NCBI GenBank assembly: GCA_005888465.1
Contig: VAYJ01000054.1
Span: 24,167-38,771 of the forward strand
Direction of reading: 5' to 3'
Length of the DNA stretch: 14,605 bases
Origin: Actinomycetota bacterium
GTDB taxonomy: Bacteria > Actinomycetota > UBA4738
Shown here: piece by piece, positions 7,196-13,198 of the stretch
Layout: every line of letters begins with the position of its first letter
Position numbering within the stretch: the stretch's first letter is position 1
Notes under the pieces: model-generated
Told to the model about the DNA's origin: nothing
Seen by the model: only the letters and a program-made list of their open reading frames with translations
The model's database searches: none
Translations under genes and position numbers: made by a program

Positions 7196-8642
7196 ATGCG
7201 AGCCAGGAAGATCCACGACAACCCCTCCCCCGAGGAGCTTCGGGCCTTCACCGAAGAGATGCCGAGCTGCAAGCTCACAGCGTTCGGCAACGTCAACGTC
7301 CAGACGCGGGTCACCTCGCGCAGCACCAGTGCCACCTTCATCGTGGCGGACGACCCCGGGATCACCGACCAGAAGACCCTGACTCGCGCGGAGTACGACC
7401 GGATCTCGGCGCTGCAGGACGACTACATCGCTGGCCGCGAGATCCTCGTCGTGGACGGGTACATCGGGAACGTCCCCGGCTTCGCGATCCCGGCCCGCCT
7501 GTCGATCGAGCGAGCCAACGCGAACATCGCGGGGATGCAGCAGAAGCTCTACTACCCGCGCGAAGGCGGCGAGCCCCAGGTGCACGTCATCGATACGCCG
7601 AACCTCTCGATGCCTGGCTACCCGGAGGACCGCTGCATCGCCGTCGACCTCGAGCACGGCGTCACGCGCGTCATCGGGTCCGACTACTTCGGCGCACGCC
7701 GGCTGCAAGTACGTGCCCGTCGACGGGCGCGAAAAGGTCTTCCTCATCATCGGGCTGTCGGGGACCGGCAAGACGACCACGACGTTCACGACGCAGAACG
7801 ATTCCCTCCCCGTCCAGGACGACTTCATCGCGCTCATGCCGGGGGGCAAGGTCCACGGCACCGAGAACGGATGCTTCGCGAAGACGTTCTCGCTCGACCC
7901 CGACTTCGAGCCGAACATCTTCCGGGCCGTGACGAGCAAGGACTCGTACCTGGAGAACGTCTACCAGGACGGCGCCGGTTCGGTGAACTTCTTCGAGACG
8001 AGCTACACGAAGAACGGCCGGGCCGTGTTCTCCTTGGCCGACCTCGGGCAGTACAAGGACGCGGCCTCGCTCCCGAGCGCCGACTCGCTCCTGATCCTGA
8101 ACTGGAACGAGAACATCATCCCGGCGGTCGCGAAGCTCGACCAGGTGCAGGCGGCGGCGTACTTCATGCTCGGGGAGACGACGGGCACCTCGGCCGGCGG
8201 CAAGGCCGAGGAAGGGAAGTTCCTGCGGGTCCCCGGCACGAATCCGTTCTTCCCGCTTCGCCATGGCCTGCAGGGCAACCGCTTCCACGAGCTCCTGGAC
8301 GGGCACCCGATGGAGGTCTACCTCATGAACACGGGGCGTGTCGGGGGCAAGTCCGACGACGACCGCTCGAAGAAGGTGAAGATCCCGACCTCCTCGGCCA
8401 TCGTCAAGGCGATCGCCGAGGGCACGATCAGCTGGGAGGCGGACCCCGACTTCGGCTATCACGTCGCCTCGGCGGTCCCCGGGGTGGGCGACTTGGAGCT
8501 GCTCCAGCCCCGCCGGCTCTACGAGCGGCAGTCGCGGCTGGGCGAGTACACGGCCTTCGTCGAACGATTGAAGCGCGAGCGCGCCGAGACGCTCACGACG
8601 TACCGGGACCTCGAGCCCGAGATCGTGCGCGCCGCCTCGTAG
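7196..8642 (+). pseudogene. pckA: ATP-type phosphoenolpyruvate carboxykinase, frameshifted with internal deletion
   Basis: PEP carboxykinase converts oxaloacetate and ATP to PEP and CO2 in gluconeogenesis. Two frames together give the family. Frame one (7196-7693, 166 residues) has FGNVNVQTRV, DGYIGNVPGFAIPARLSIERANAN and ends RVIGSDYFG. Frame two, shifted +1 (7692-8642), resumes at HAGCKYVPV and has the P-loop GLSGTGKTT, VQDDF, GGCFAKTF-like NGCFAKTF, LNWNENIIPAV, LGETTGTSAGG, GTNPFFPL and YLMNTGRVGG. At the join the family normally has about 20 residues between YFG and HAG, including the metal-binding GExKK lysines. These are missing, so the break looks like a deletion of about 60-65 bases not divisible by three, not a single-base slip. 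Both halves are otherwise well conserved, so the loss is recent or is an assembly error. Confidence 0.85.
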
Positions 8643-8648
8643 CCGGCC

Positions 8649-8882
8649 TTACGGGACGTAGCCCCCGTCGATCCAGGCCCGGAACATGTCGATCTGGTCG
8701 GGCGGCCACGCGCCGTCGCACGGCATGTCGCCCTCCTCGAGTCGCTCCAGGATGCCCGACGCGTTCTCCTTGACGGCGTCGTAGTCCCAGAGATCGAACG
8801 CCCACTCCATGCGGGAGCGATCCGTCTCCCGGAACAGCGGCTTGATGTCCTCCTCGAATCCCATCCGGGGTTCGTCACTCAT
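8649..8882 (-). CDS. Conserved hypothetical 77-residue protein
   Basis: This small soluble acidic protein opens with MGFEEDIKPLFRETDRSRM, continues FDLWDYDAV and ILERLEEGDMPCDG, and ends WPPDQIDMFRAWIDGG. The spacing of EDIKPLF and the end motif MPCDGxWP...IxxFxxWIxxG recalls the outer parts of small cytochrome c domains, but no CxxCH heme motif exists and only one Cys is present, so heme attachment is not supported. Function is unknown. Its ATG (8882) overlaps the TGA of the cyclic-nucleotide-binding gene in an ATGA junction, so the two are almost surely translated together. The stop lies 6 bases from the pckA stop on the other strand. Confidence 0.75.
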   Translation of the reverse strand: MSDEPRMGFEEDIKPLFRETDRSRMEWAFDLWDYDAVKENASGILERLEEGDMPCDGAWPPDQIDMFRAWIDGGYVP

Positions 8883-9319
8883 TCCCGTTCCTCCGTCGCT
8901 GCGTCGATGCGATCCTGCACCTCGCGAAGGCGTTCGACCACGCCCTCGAGGATGGTCACGGCCACGCTCGGATTCTTGATGAGGAAGGGCCGGAAGTACA
9001 TGGCGTCGAGCACCATCGCCTCCACCGGCTCCGCAGCCACCACAGTTGCCGACCGCGGCCGGCCCGCGAGGAGCGCCATCTCACCGAAGAACCCGCCCGG
9101 CCCGAGCGTATGAGCCTTGCCCCCGGCCTCCACGGTCGCCGAGCCGGAGAGGATGACGAAGAGCCCGCCCCCCACGTCCGATTTCGCGACGATCGCCTGG
9201 CCGGCTTCGAACGAGCGGCGCTCCCCGATCGTGGCGATACGCGAGAGGTCCTCCGGCGTGAGACCCTCGAAGAAGGGGATCCGCCGCAGGGCCTCGACCT
9301 CGGGAGCGAGCTCATCCAT
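8879..9319 (-). CDS. Stand-alone cyclic-nucleotide-binding (Crp-like sensor) domain protein
   Basis: This 146-residue protein is essentially one cNMP-binding domain. LRRIPFFEGLTPEDLSRIA (11-29) is the N-terminal helical bundle, FEAGQAIV and GLFVILSGSATVE form the beta roll, and FGEMALLAGRPRSATV (78-93) is the phosphate-binding cassette with Glu80 and Arg89. A C-terminal helix VERLREVQDRIDAATEERE follows. No HTH or effector domain is present, so it is not itself a Crp-type transcription factor; it may regulate a partner, perhaps the coupled 77-residue protein. The start at ATG 9319 begins just before the conserved domain and lies next to a promoter. An upstream in-frame ATG at 9415 would add a low-complexity Pro/Ser-rich tail and is less likely. 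Confidence 0.85.
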   Translation of the reverse strand: MDELAPEVEALRRIPFFEGLTPEDLSRIATIGERRSFEAGQAIVAKSDVGGGLFVILSGSATVEAGGKAHTLGPGGFFGEMALLAGRPRSATVVAAEPVEAMVLDAMYFRPFLIKNPSVAVTILEGVVERLREVQDRIDAATEERE

Positions 9320-9326
9320 CCCGGGA

Positions 9327-9356
9327 ATGGTGAGGCATGGAAGCGATCGCTGGCAA
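9327..9356 (-). promoter_or_regulatory. Putative promoter of the cyclic-nucleotide-binding gene
   Basis: On the minus strand TTGCCA (9351-9356) is followed 18 bases later by CACCAT (9327-9332). This is the best -35/-10 pair in the window. The -10 box ends 7 bases before the ATG at 9319, so the message would be leaderless. Confidence 0.45.
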
Positions 9357-9432
9357 GCGGGGCTCGGCGGGCGGCGCGGTGAACTGGCGGACGTGGGGGG
9401 TGTGGTGTTCGGCATGCCGGGAAAACTATCTA

Positions 9433-9454
9433 CAAGTCGCAATATTGCGAGTTG
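9433..9454. promoter_or_regulatory. AT-rich 22-bp palindrome, candidate operator
   Basis: TCGCAATATTGCGA (9437-9450) is a perfect 14-bp inverted repeat. It extends to 22 bp (9433-9454, CAA ... TTG) with one mismatched pair. A further ATATTTCGC (9458-9466) repeats the ATATTGCG half-site 16 bases away in direct orientation. The palindrome lies in the 9320-9486 gap, about 115-135 bases upstream of the cyclic-nucleotide-binding gene. The AT-rich core is striking in this GC-rich DNA and suggests a dimeric regulator site. I cannot assign the regulator. No gene is seen in the gap. Confidence 0.5.
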
Positions 9455-9486
9455 GGGATATTTCGCACGGTATCGCCCGCCATCCC

Positions 9487-9774
9487 CTACCGAGGCGGCC
9501 GAGCAAGCAAGAACCCCGTCAGGAGCTGCAACGCAGCCAGGACGATCGGCACCATCACGAAGCCCGTGAACCGGCCGGGGTCGTCCACCATCGCGTAGCC
9601 GGCTGCGAGCGCGGCGAACGCGAACCACATCCCGATCCTCGACGTGAGGTGCACCGCGTACAGCACCCGCTCGCGGGCCGAGGCCGGCTCGTAGTCCGTG
9701 CGCAGCCATCGAACGAGCGAGAAGACGCCCGCGGCCGCTAGGGCCCCGGCGACGACCAGCTCGAACGCCTTCAC
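9487..9774 (-). CDS. Small hypothetical membrane protein
   Basis: This 95-residue protein has a helix at the N-terminus (ELVVAGALAAAGVFSLVRW), a polar segment RTDYEPASARERVLYAVHLTS, a second helix MWFAFAALAAGYAMV and a third, FVMVPIVLAALQLLTGFLLA. I do not recognise the family. The GTG start (9774) overlaps the TGA of the upstream phosphoribosyltransferase gene in a GTGA junction, which fixes the start and indicates translational coupling. It is the last gene before the 167-base gap holding the palindrome. Confidence 0.7.
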   Translation of the reverse strand: MKAFELVVAGALAAAGVFSLVRWLRTDYEPASARERVLYAVHLTSRIGMWFAFAALAAGYAMVDDPGRFTGFVMVPIVLAALQLLTGFLLARPPR

Positions 9775-10421
9775 GCGCCCGCCGCCAGGAGCTGGACGAC
9801 CCGTTCGTCGGAGACCTGGGGGAACTCGCCGTACCACTGCCCCACCGCCGCGAAGGGCGACGGGGAGTGCAGGACCCGAAGCTCATCGGCCTCGCCCTCC
9901 AGCCGCCACACGATGTCCGGCGGTGCCACGGGCACCGCGAGGATCACGCGGGCCGCGGCCCGCGAACGGGCCCACCGCAGGGCCGCGGCGGCCGTCCCGC
10001 CGGTCGCGACGCCGTCGTCCACGATCACGACCACCTTGCCGGACAGGTCGGCGGGCGCGCGGTCGCCTCGATAGGCCGCCACCCTTCGGCGGATCTCCTC
10101 CTGCTGGGCGTCGATCTCGCTGCGAAGGTAGGAGTCGCTCACGTCAAGCGCGGCGATCAACCGTTGGTCGAGGACTTGCACGCCTTCGGCCACGGCACCG
10201 AGGCCGAGCTCGGGGTTGCCAGGCGCGCCGATCTTGCGCGGGATCACGACGTCAAGGGGCGCACCCAGGCGCTCCGCGACCACTGCCGCGACCTCCACGC
10301 CGCCGCGCCGAATGCCCAGCACGATGACCGGCCGTCCCACGAGATCGGCCAACGCCTCCGCCAGATGCCGGCCCGCGTCCCGGCGATCGTCGAAGAACGG
10401 CACGCCTCCGCCCAGGAACAC
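9771..10421 (-). CDS. Predicted phosphoribosyltransferase (type I PRTase fold)
   Basis: This 216-residue cytoplasmic protein opens with FFDDRRDAGRHLAEAL, which matches the FRDRxxAGxxLA start of the COG1926-type predicted phosphoribosyltransferases. IVLGIRRGGVEVAAVVAERLGAPLDVVIPRKIGAPGNPE follows, and the PRPP-binding motif VVVIVDDGVATGGTA lies at 130-144 with its two Asp residues. The substrate base is unknown; relatives are found with stress and hydrolase genes. Start choice is uncertain: GTG 10421 lies one base after the upstream TGA, while GTG 10403 fits the family start better but has GGAGG only one base away. It is coupled through GTGA to the small membrane protein gene downstream. Confidence 0.85.
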   Translation of the reverse strand: MFLGGGVPFFDDRRDAGRHLAEALADLVGRPVIVLGIRRGGVEVAAVVAERLGAPLDVVIPRKIGAPGNPELGLGAVAEGVQVLDQRLIAALDVSDSYLRSEIDAQQEEIRRRVAAYRGDRAPADLSGKVVVIVDDGVATGGTAAAALRWARSRAAARVILAVPVAPPDIVWRLEGEADELRVLHSPSPFAAVGQWYGEFPQVSDERVVQLLAAGA

Positions 10422-10422
10422 C

Positions 10423-10593
10423 TCAGGGCTCGTGTTCGGCGTTCTGTTCGGCCTCCCGCAGCTCCTCGCGCTCCTGTCGCTCGCGTCGCTTGTCCGGGAT
10501 GACGCGTTCGGGCGGCGGCATCGGCTTTCGGATCTGGCGATAGGCCTCCACGGGATCCGTGGGGCCGGGCGGGCGTCGCTTGCGCGCGGCCAT
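10423..10593 (-). CDS. Small charged hypothetical protein (56 residues)
   Basis: The N-terminal MAARKRRPPGPTDPVEAYRQIRKPMPPPERVIPD is basic and proline-rich, and the C-terminal half is a highly charged helix of Lys/Arg/Glu (DKRRERQEREELREAEQ). It has no hydrophobic segment. I do not recognise a family; the proline-rich, Arg-rich style suggests nucleic acid or ribosome contact, but that is only inference. The ATG at 10593 is supported by a CATAAT box (10600-10605) 6 bases upstream and by the tight spacing to the phosphoribosyltransferase gene, whose candidate GTG starts one base after this stop. It would be first gene of that operon. Confidence 0.6.
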   Translation of the reverse strand: MAARKRRPPGPTDPVEAYRQIRKPMPPPERVIPDKRRERQEREELREAEQNAEHEP

Positions 10594-10599
10594 CGCGCA

Positions 10600-10631
10600 A
10601 TTATGCCGGGGCACCGAAAGCCCGCTAGGAT
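10600..10631. promoter_or_regulatory. Divergent promoter pair, small protein operon / Lrp-like gene
   Basis: On the minus strand CATAAT (10600-10605) ends 6 bases before the ATG at 10593, suggesting a leaderless operon message. On the plus strand TAGGAT (10626-10631) lies about 30 bases before the GTG at 10661, giving a leader long enough to carry the AGGAGG site. The -35 boxes are not convincing. Confidence 0.45.
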
Positions 10632-10649
10632 AGCCGCCACATTCCGCCC

Positions 10650-10655
10650 AGGAGG
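10650..10655 (+). promoter_or_regulatory. Shine-Dalgarno site of the Lrp/AsnC-like gene
   Basis: AGGAGG lies 5 bases before the GTG at 10661. The in-frame GTG at 10655 overlaps the site itself and so cannot be the start. Confidence 0.75.
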
Positions 10656-10660
10656 TGAAC

Positions 10661-10894
10661 GTGGTCAACGCCTACATCCTCATCCAGACCGAGGTGGGCA
10701 AGGCCGCCCAGGTGGCCAAGGAGGTCGCCGCCATCAAGGGCGTGGCCATGGCCGAAGACGTGACGGGGCCCTACGACGTCATCGTGCGTGCCGAGGCTCG
10801 CAACGTCGATGAGCTCGGCAAGCTCGTGGTCGCGAGGATCCAGGCGGTCGAGGGCATCACGCGAACCCTGACCTGTCCGGTCGTTCATCTCTGA
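10661..10894 (+). CDS. Lrp/AsnC ligand-binding (RAM) domain protein
   Basis: This is a 77-residue protein made of the alpha-beta ligand-binding domain alone: NAYILIQTEVGKAAQVAKEVAAIKGVAMAEDVTGPYDVIVRAEARNVDELGKLVVARIQAVEGI and following. AEDVTGPYDVIV carries the G-x-YD pattern typical of the domain. No HTH is present, so it would form dimers or octamers that bind amino acids, or pair with a full-length Lrp protein. The position next to ddl, with thiL/thiD/rpmB nearby, matches an arrangement I recall from other Actinomycetota. The start is fixed by AGGAGG. Its stop is 12 bases from the stop of ddl on the opposite strand. Confidence 0.88.
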   Translation: MVNAYILIQTEVGKAAQVAKEVAAIKGVAMAEDVTGPYDVIVRAEARNVDELGKLVVARIQAVEGITRTLTCPVVHL

Positions 10895-10906
10895 GGATCC
10901 GAACCG

Positions 10907-11986
10907 TCAGGACGGGAACGCGCGCCCGCGCTTTCGTTCCCGCTCGTGTCGCTCGATGGCAAGCTCGATGAGCCTCGAGATCAGCTCGTCGTAGGGCAGC
11001 CCGCTCGCCTCCCAGAGCTTGGGGTACATCGAGATCGGCGTGAACCCGGGGATCGTGTTGATCTCGTTCAGCACCAGCTCGCCGGGCTCCCGAAAGAAGA
11101 AGTCCACGCGGGCCATGCCGGCCCCGTCGATCGCCTGGAACGCGACCACGGCCATGCGCCGGACCTCCTCCGCGATTGCGGCGGGGAGGCGCGCAGGCAC
11201 GTCCAGGCGCGTGCCCTCCTCCACGTACTTCGCGCGGTAGTCGTACCACTCGGCGTCGGGCACGATCTCGCCGGGGATCGAGGCGACGGGCTCGTCGTTG
11301 CCGAGCACGGCGCATTCGAGCTCACGCGCTCCCTCCATCGAGCGCTCGATCAGGGCCTTGCCCGAATGCGCGAGGGCATCCTCGAGGGCCGCCGGGAGGT
11401 CCGCCGCGCGCTTGACCTTCGTGATGCCGATCGAGGACCCGAGCGCGGCCGGCTTCGTGAAGACCGGGAGGCCCAGGTCGGCGGCTCGCTCGAGCACGCC
11501 CGTTCGGTCCCGCTCCCAGTCGCGCTCGTGCACCACCTGGTGCGGCACCACCGTGAGCCCGGCCGCTTCGAAGAGGGTCTTCTGCACGGCCTTGTCCATG
11601 CCGACCGCGGAGGCCAGGACCCCGGCCCCGACGTACGGGATCCCCGCGAGCTCCAGCAGCCCCTGGATGGTGCCGTCCTCGCCGAAGGGCCCGTGCAGGA
11701 GGGGAAACACGACGTCGATCTCCATGCGCCGCCCGTCGTCGGTGACGATCGCAGCATCGCCCGGCTCGCGGGAGAGCGCCGCGGTCGGCCCCTCGTCCAC
11801 GGCCACCGCCGGGAGCACGGCGACCGCGTGCCACCGGCCGTCCCGGTCGATACCGACCGTGAGGACGTCGTAGCGCTCGGGATCCAGGGCCGCCAGGACC
11901 GACCGCGCGGAGGTCACGGAGACCTCGTGCTCCGCCGAGCGCCCGCCGAACACGATCGCGACCCGGCGCCGCGGCGCGCCGCTCAC
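10907..11986 (-). CDS. ddl: D-alanine-D-alanine ligase
   Basis: Ddl joins two D-alanines with ATP to supply the end of the peptidoglycan stem peptide, in the cytoplasm. The 359-residue protein shows VAIVFGGRSAEHEVSVTSA with catalytic Glu19, LLHGPFGEDGTIQGLLE (97-113), VGMDKAVQK (128-136), the ATP-grasp segment VFTKPAALGSSIGITKV (175-191), YDYRAKY (248-254) and NEINTIPGFT (307-316). Lys253-Tyr254 matches the Lys-Tyr pair of D-Ala ligases; D-Ala-D-Lac ligases commonly have Phe in place of the Tyr. Arg293 (MARVDFFF) corresponds to the oxyanion Arg. The start at GTG 11986 overlaps the TGA of the upstream PLP enzyme gene (GTGA). Wall synthesis is therefore co-transcribed with amino acid metabolism. 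Confidence 0.95.
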   Translation of the reverse strand: MSGAPRRRVAIVFGGRSAEHEVSVTSARSVLAALDPERYDVLTVGIDRDGRWHAVAVLPAVAVDEGPTAALSREPGDAAIVTDDGRRMEIDVVFPLLHGPFGEDGTIQGLLELAGIPYVGAGVLASAVGMDKAVQKTLFEAAGLTVVPHQVVHERDWERDRTGVLERAADLGLPVFTKPAALGSSIGITKVKRAADLPAALEDALAHSGKALIERSMEGARELECAVLGNDEPVASIPGEIVPDAEWYDYRAKYVEEGTRLDVPARLPAAIAEEVRRMAVVAFQAIDGAGMARVDFFFREPGELVLNEINTIPGFTPISMYPKLWEASGLPYDELISRLIELAIERHERERKRGRAFPS

Positions 11987-13185
11987 GCCTTGTCCAGGGC
12001 TTGCAGGAGATCGGGGATGAGGTCCTCGGGATCCTCGCCGCCGACGGCGACCCGCAGCAATCCGTCCCCGATGCCGGCGGCCGCCCGCTCGTCGGCCGAG
12101 AGCTGCCTGTGGCTCGTCGAGGCCGGGTGGCACACCTGCGAGTGCAGGCTCCCGAAGGACGAGCCGACCCGCGCGACCCGGAGGGCATCCCCGGCTCTGA
12201 CGCCCGCCTCGTAGCCGCCCTCGATTTCGATCGACAGCATGGCGCCGTAGCCGGCGCCGGCGAAGAGGGCCGCCGCACGCTCATGGTCCGGATGCCCGGG
12301 AAGGCCGGAGTACCCCACGTTCATCACCTTCGGGTGATCCGCGAGCGCCTCGGCGAGCGCGCTCGCGGTCGCGCACTGTCGTTCGATCCGAAGGGGCAGG
12401 GTCTGCAGGCCGCGGAGGGTCAGCCACGCCTCGAACGCGGCAGCCGTCGTTCCCTGGTCCAGCGAGAGCCTGCGGATGCGCTCGATCAGCTCGCGGTCAC
12501 CCGCCACGGAGCCACCGATGACGTCCGAGTGGCCGTTCAGGTACTTGGTGGTCGCGTGCACCACCAGCGTCACGCCCTGGCGCTCGAGCGGCCGAAGGAG
12601 ACAGGGGGTCGCGATCGTGTTGTCCACGACCAGCGGAATCTCCCGCTCGGCGCAGATCGCCGCGATCCCCTCGATGTCGGCGACGCGAAACGTTGGGTTC
12701 GCGAGCGTCTCCACGAGCACCGCGCGCGTGTCGGGCCCGATCCCATCGGCGACCGCGCCCGCCTCGGCCTCGACGAAGGTCGTCCGGATCCCGTAGCCGG
12801 GGAATACATGCGAGAGGAGCGAGAACGTGCCGCCGTAGATCGTTCGCTGCGCCACGATGTGCTCGCCGGTTCGAACGAGCGCGGTGAGCGTGGTGTGGAT
12901 CGCGGCCATCCCGCTCGCGAAGGACCACGCGGCCTCCGCCCCCTCCAGCGAGGCGAGGAGCCGGTTGAGCGCGACATGCGTGGGGTTGCCGTAGCGCCCG
13001 TACACGAACCCGGGGCGCCGCTCGTTGATGACGTCGGCGTAGTGCTCCAGGCCCTCGTACAGGTAGTCGGCGGTGAGCCAGATGGGCGGCGAGACCGGTT
13101 CCTCGGCGATCGTGCCCGACCAGTCGCCCTCGTGGATCGCGCGCGTCGCGAACCCCGCGGGCCGCGGACGCTCGTTCGATGCCAT
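11983..13185 (-). CDS. Trans-sulfuration-family PLP enzyme (cystathionine gamma-synthase/lyase-like)
   Basis: This 400-residue fold-type I PLP enzyme of the Cys/Met metabolism family has YGRYGNPT (62-69; Tyr and Arg contact the neighbouring subunit's PLP phosphate), FASGMAAI (89-96), Tyr117 in IYGGTF stacking on the cofactor, VVDNT with Asp188, and HATTKYLNGHSDVIGG with the Schiff-base Lys214. The C-terminal SSFGSLHSQVCHPASTSH contains the substrate carboxylate-binding region. The position of the special Cys of methionine gamma-lyases appears to be Gly119, so synthase or cystathionine lyase activity is likelier, but the reaction is not settled. The ATG at 13185 has no Shine-Dalgarno site but TAGGCT lies 7 bases upstream. 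It lies 10 bases after the DUF885 gene and is coupled to ddl. Confidence 0.88.
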   Translation of the reverse strand: MASNERPRPAGFATRAIHEGDWSGTIAEEPVSPPIWLTADYLYEGLEHYADVINERRPGFVYGRYGNPTHVALNRLLASLEGAEAAWSFASGMAAIHTTLTALVRTGEHIVAQRTIYGGTFSLLSHVFPGYGIRTTFVEAEAGAVADGIGPDTRAVLVETLANPTFRVADIEGIAAICAEREIPLVVDNTIATPCLLRPLERQGVTLVVHATTKYLNGHSDVIGGSVAGDRELIERIRRLSLDQGTTAAAFEAWLTLRGLQTLPLRIERQCATASALAEALADHPKVMNVGYSGLPGHPDHERAAALFAGAGYGAMLSIEIEGGYEAGVRAGDALRVARVGSSFGSLHSQVCHPASTSHRQLSADERAAAGIGDGLLRVAVGGEDPEDLIPDLLQALDKA

Positions 13186-13192
13186 GCGGGCT

Positions 13193-13198
13193 AGCCTA
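13193..13198 (-). promoter_or_regulatory. Putative internal -10 box before the PLP enzyme gene
   Basis: TAGGCT on the minus strand begins in the TAG stop codon of the DUF885 gene and ends 7 bases before the ATG at 13185. The same hexamer at nearly the same distance precedes thiL. It may give the PLP enzyme and ddl their own leaderless transcript. Confidence 0.35.

Noticed and set aside
7685..7715. Programmed +1 ribosomal frameshift in pckA
   Set aside because: No slippery site or stop-codon pause is at the junction, and about 20 conserved residues including the catalytic lysines would still be missing. Deletion or assembly error explains the data better.
8649..8882. Cytochrome c for the 77-residue protein
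   Set aside because: The spacing of some residues recalls small cytochrome c domains, but there is no CxxCH motif and only one cysteine.
9320..9415. N-terminal extension of the cNMP-binding protein from the ATG at 9415
   Set aside because: The added 32 residues are low-complexity Pro/Ser/Thr sequence without a ribosome site, while a good promoter sits right before the ATG at 9319.
9410..9419. CGGCATGCCG palindrome as a second operator
   Set aside because: A 10-bp GC-rich palindrome is common by chance in such DNA, and it has no relation to the ATATT-type site nearby.
10946..12214. Long plus-strand frames opposite ddl and the PLP enzyme
   Set aside because: These are shadows of conserved genes: His/Arg/Asp-rich, without motifs or ribosome sites.
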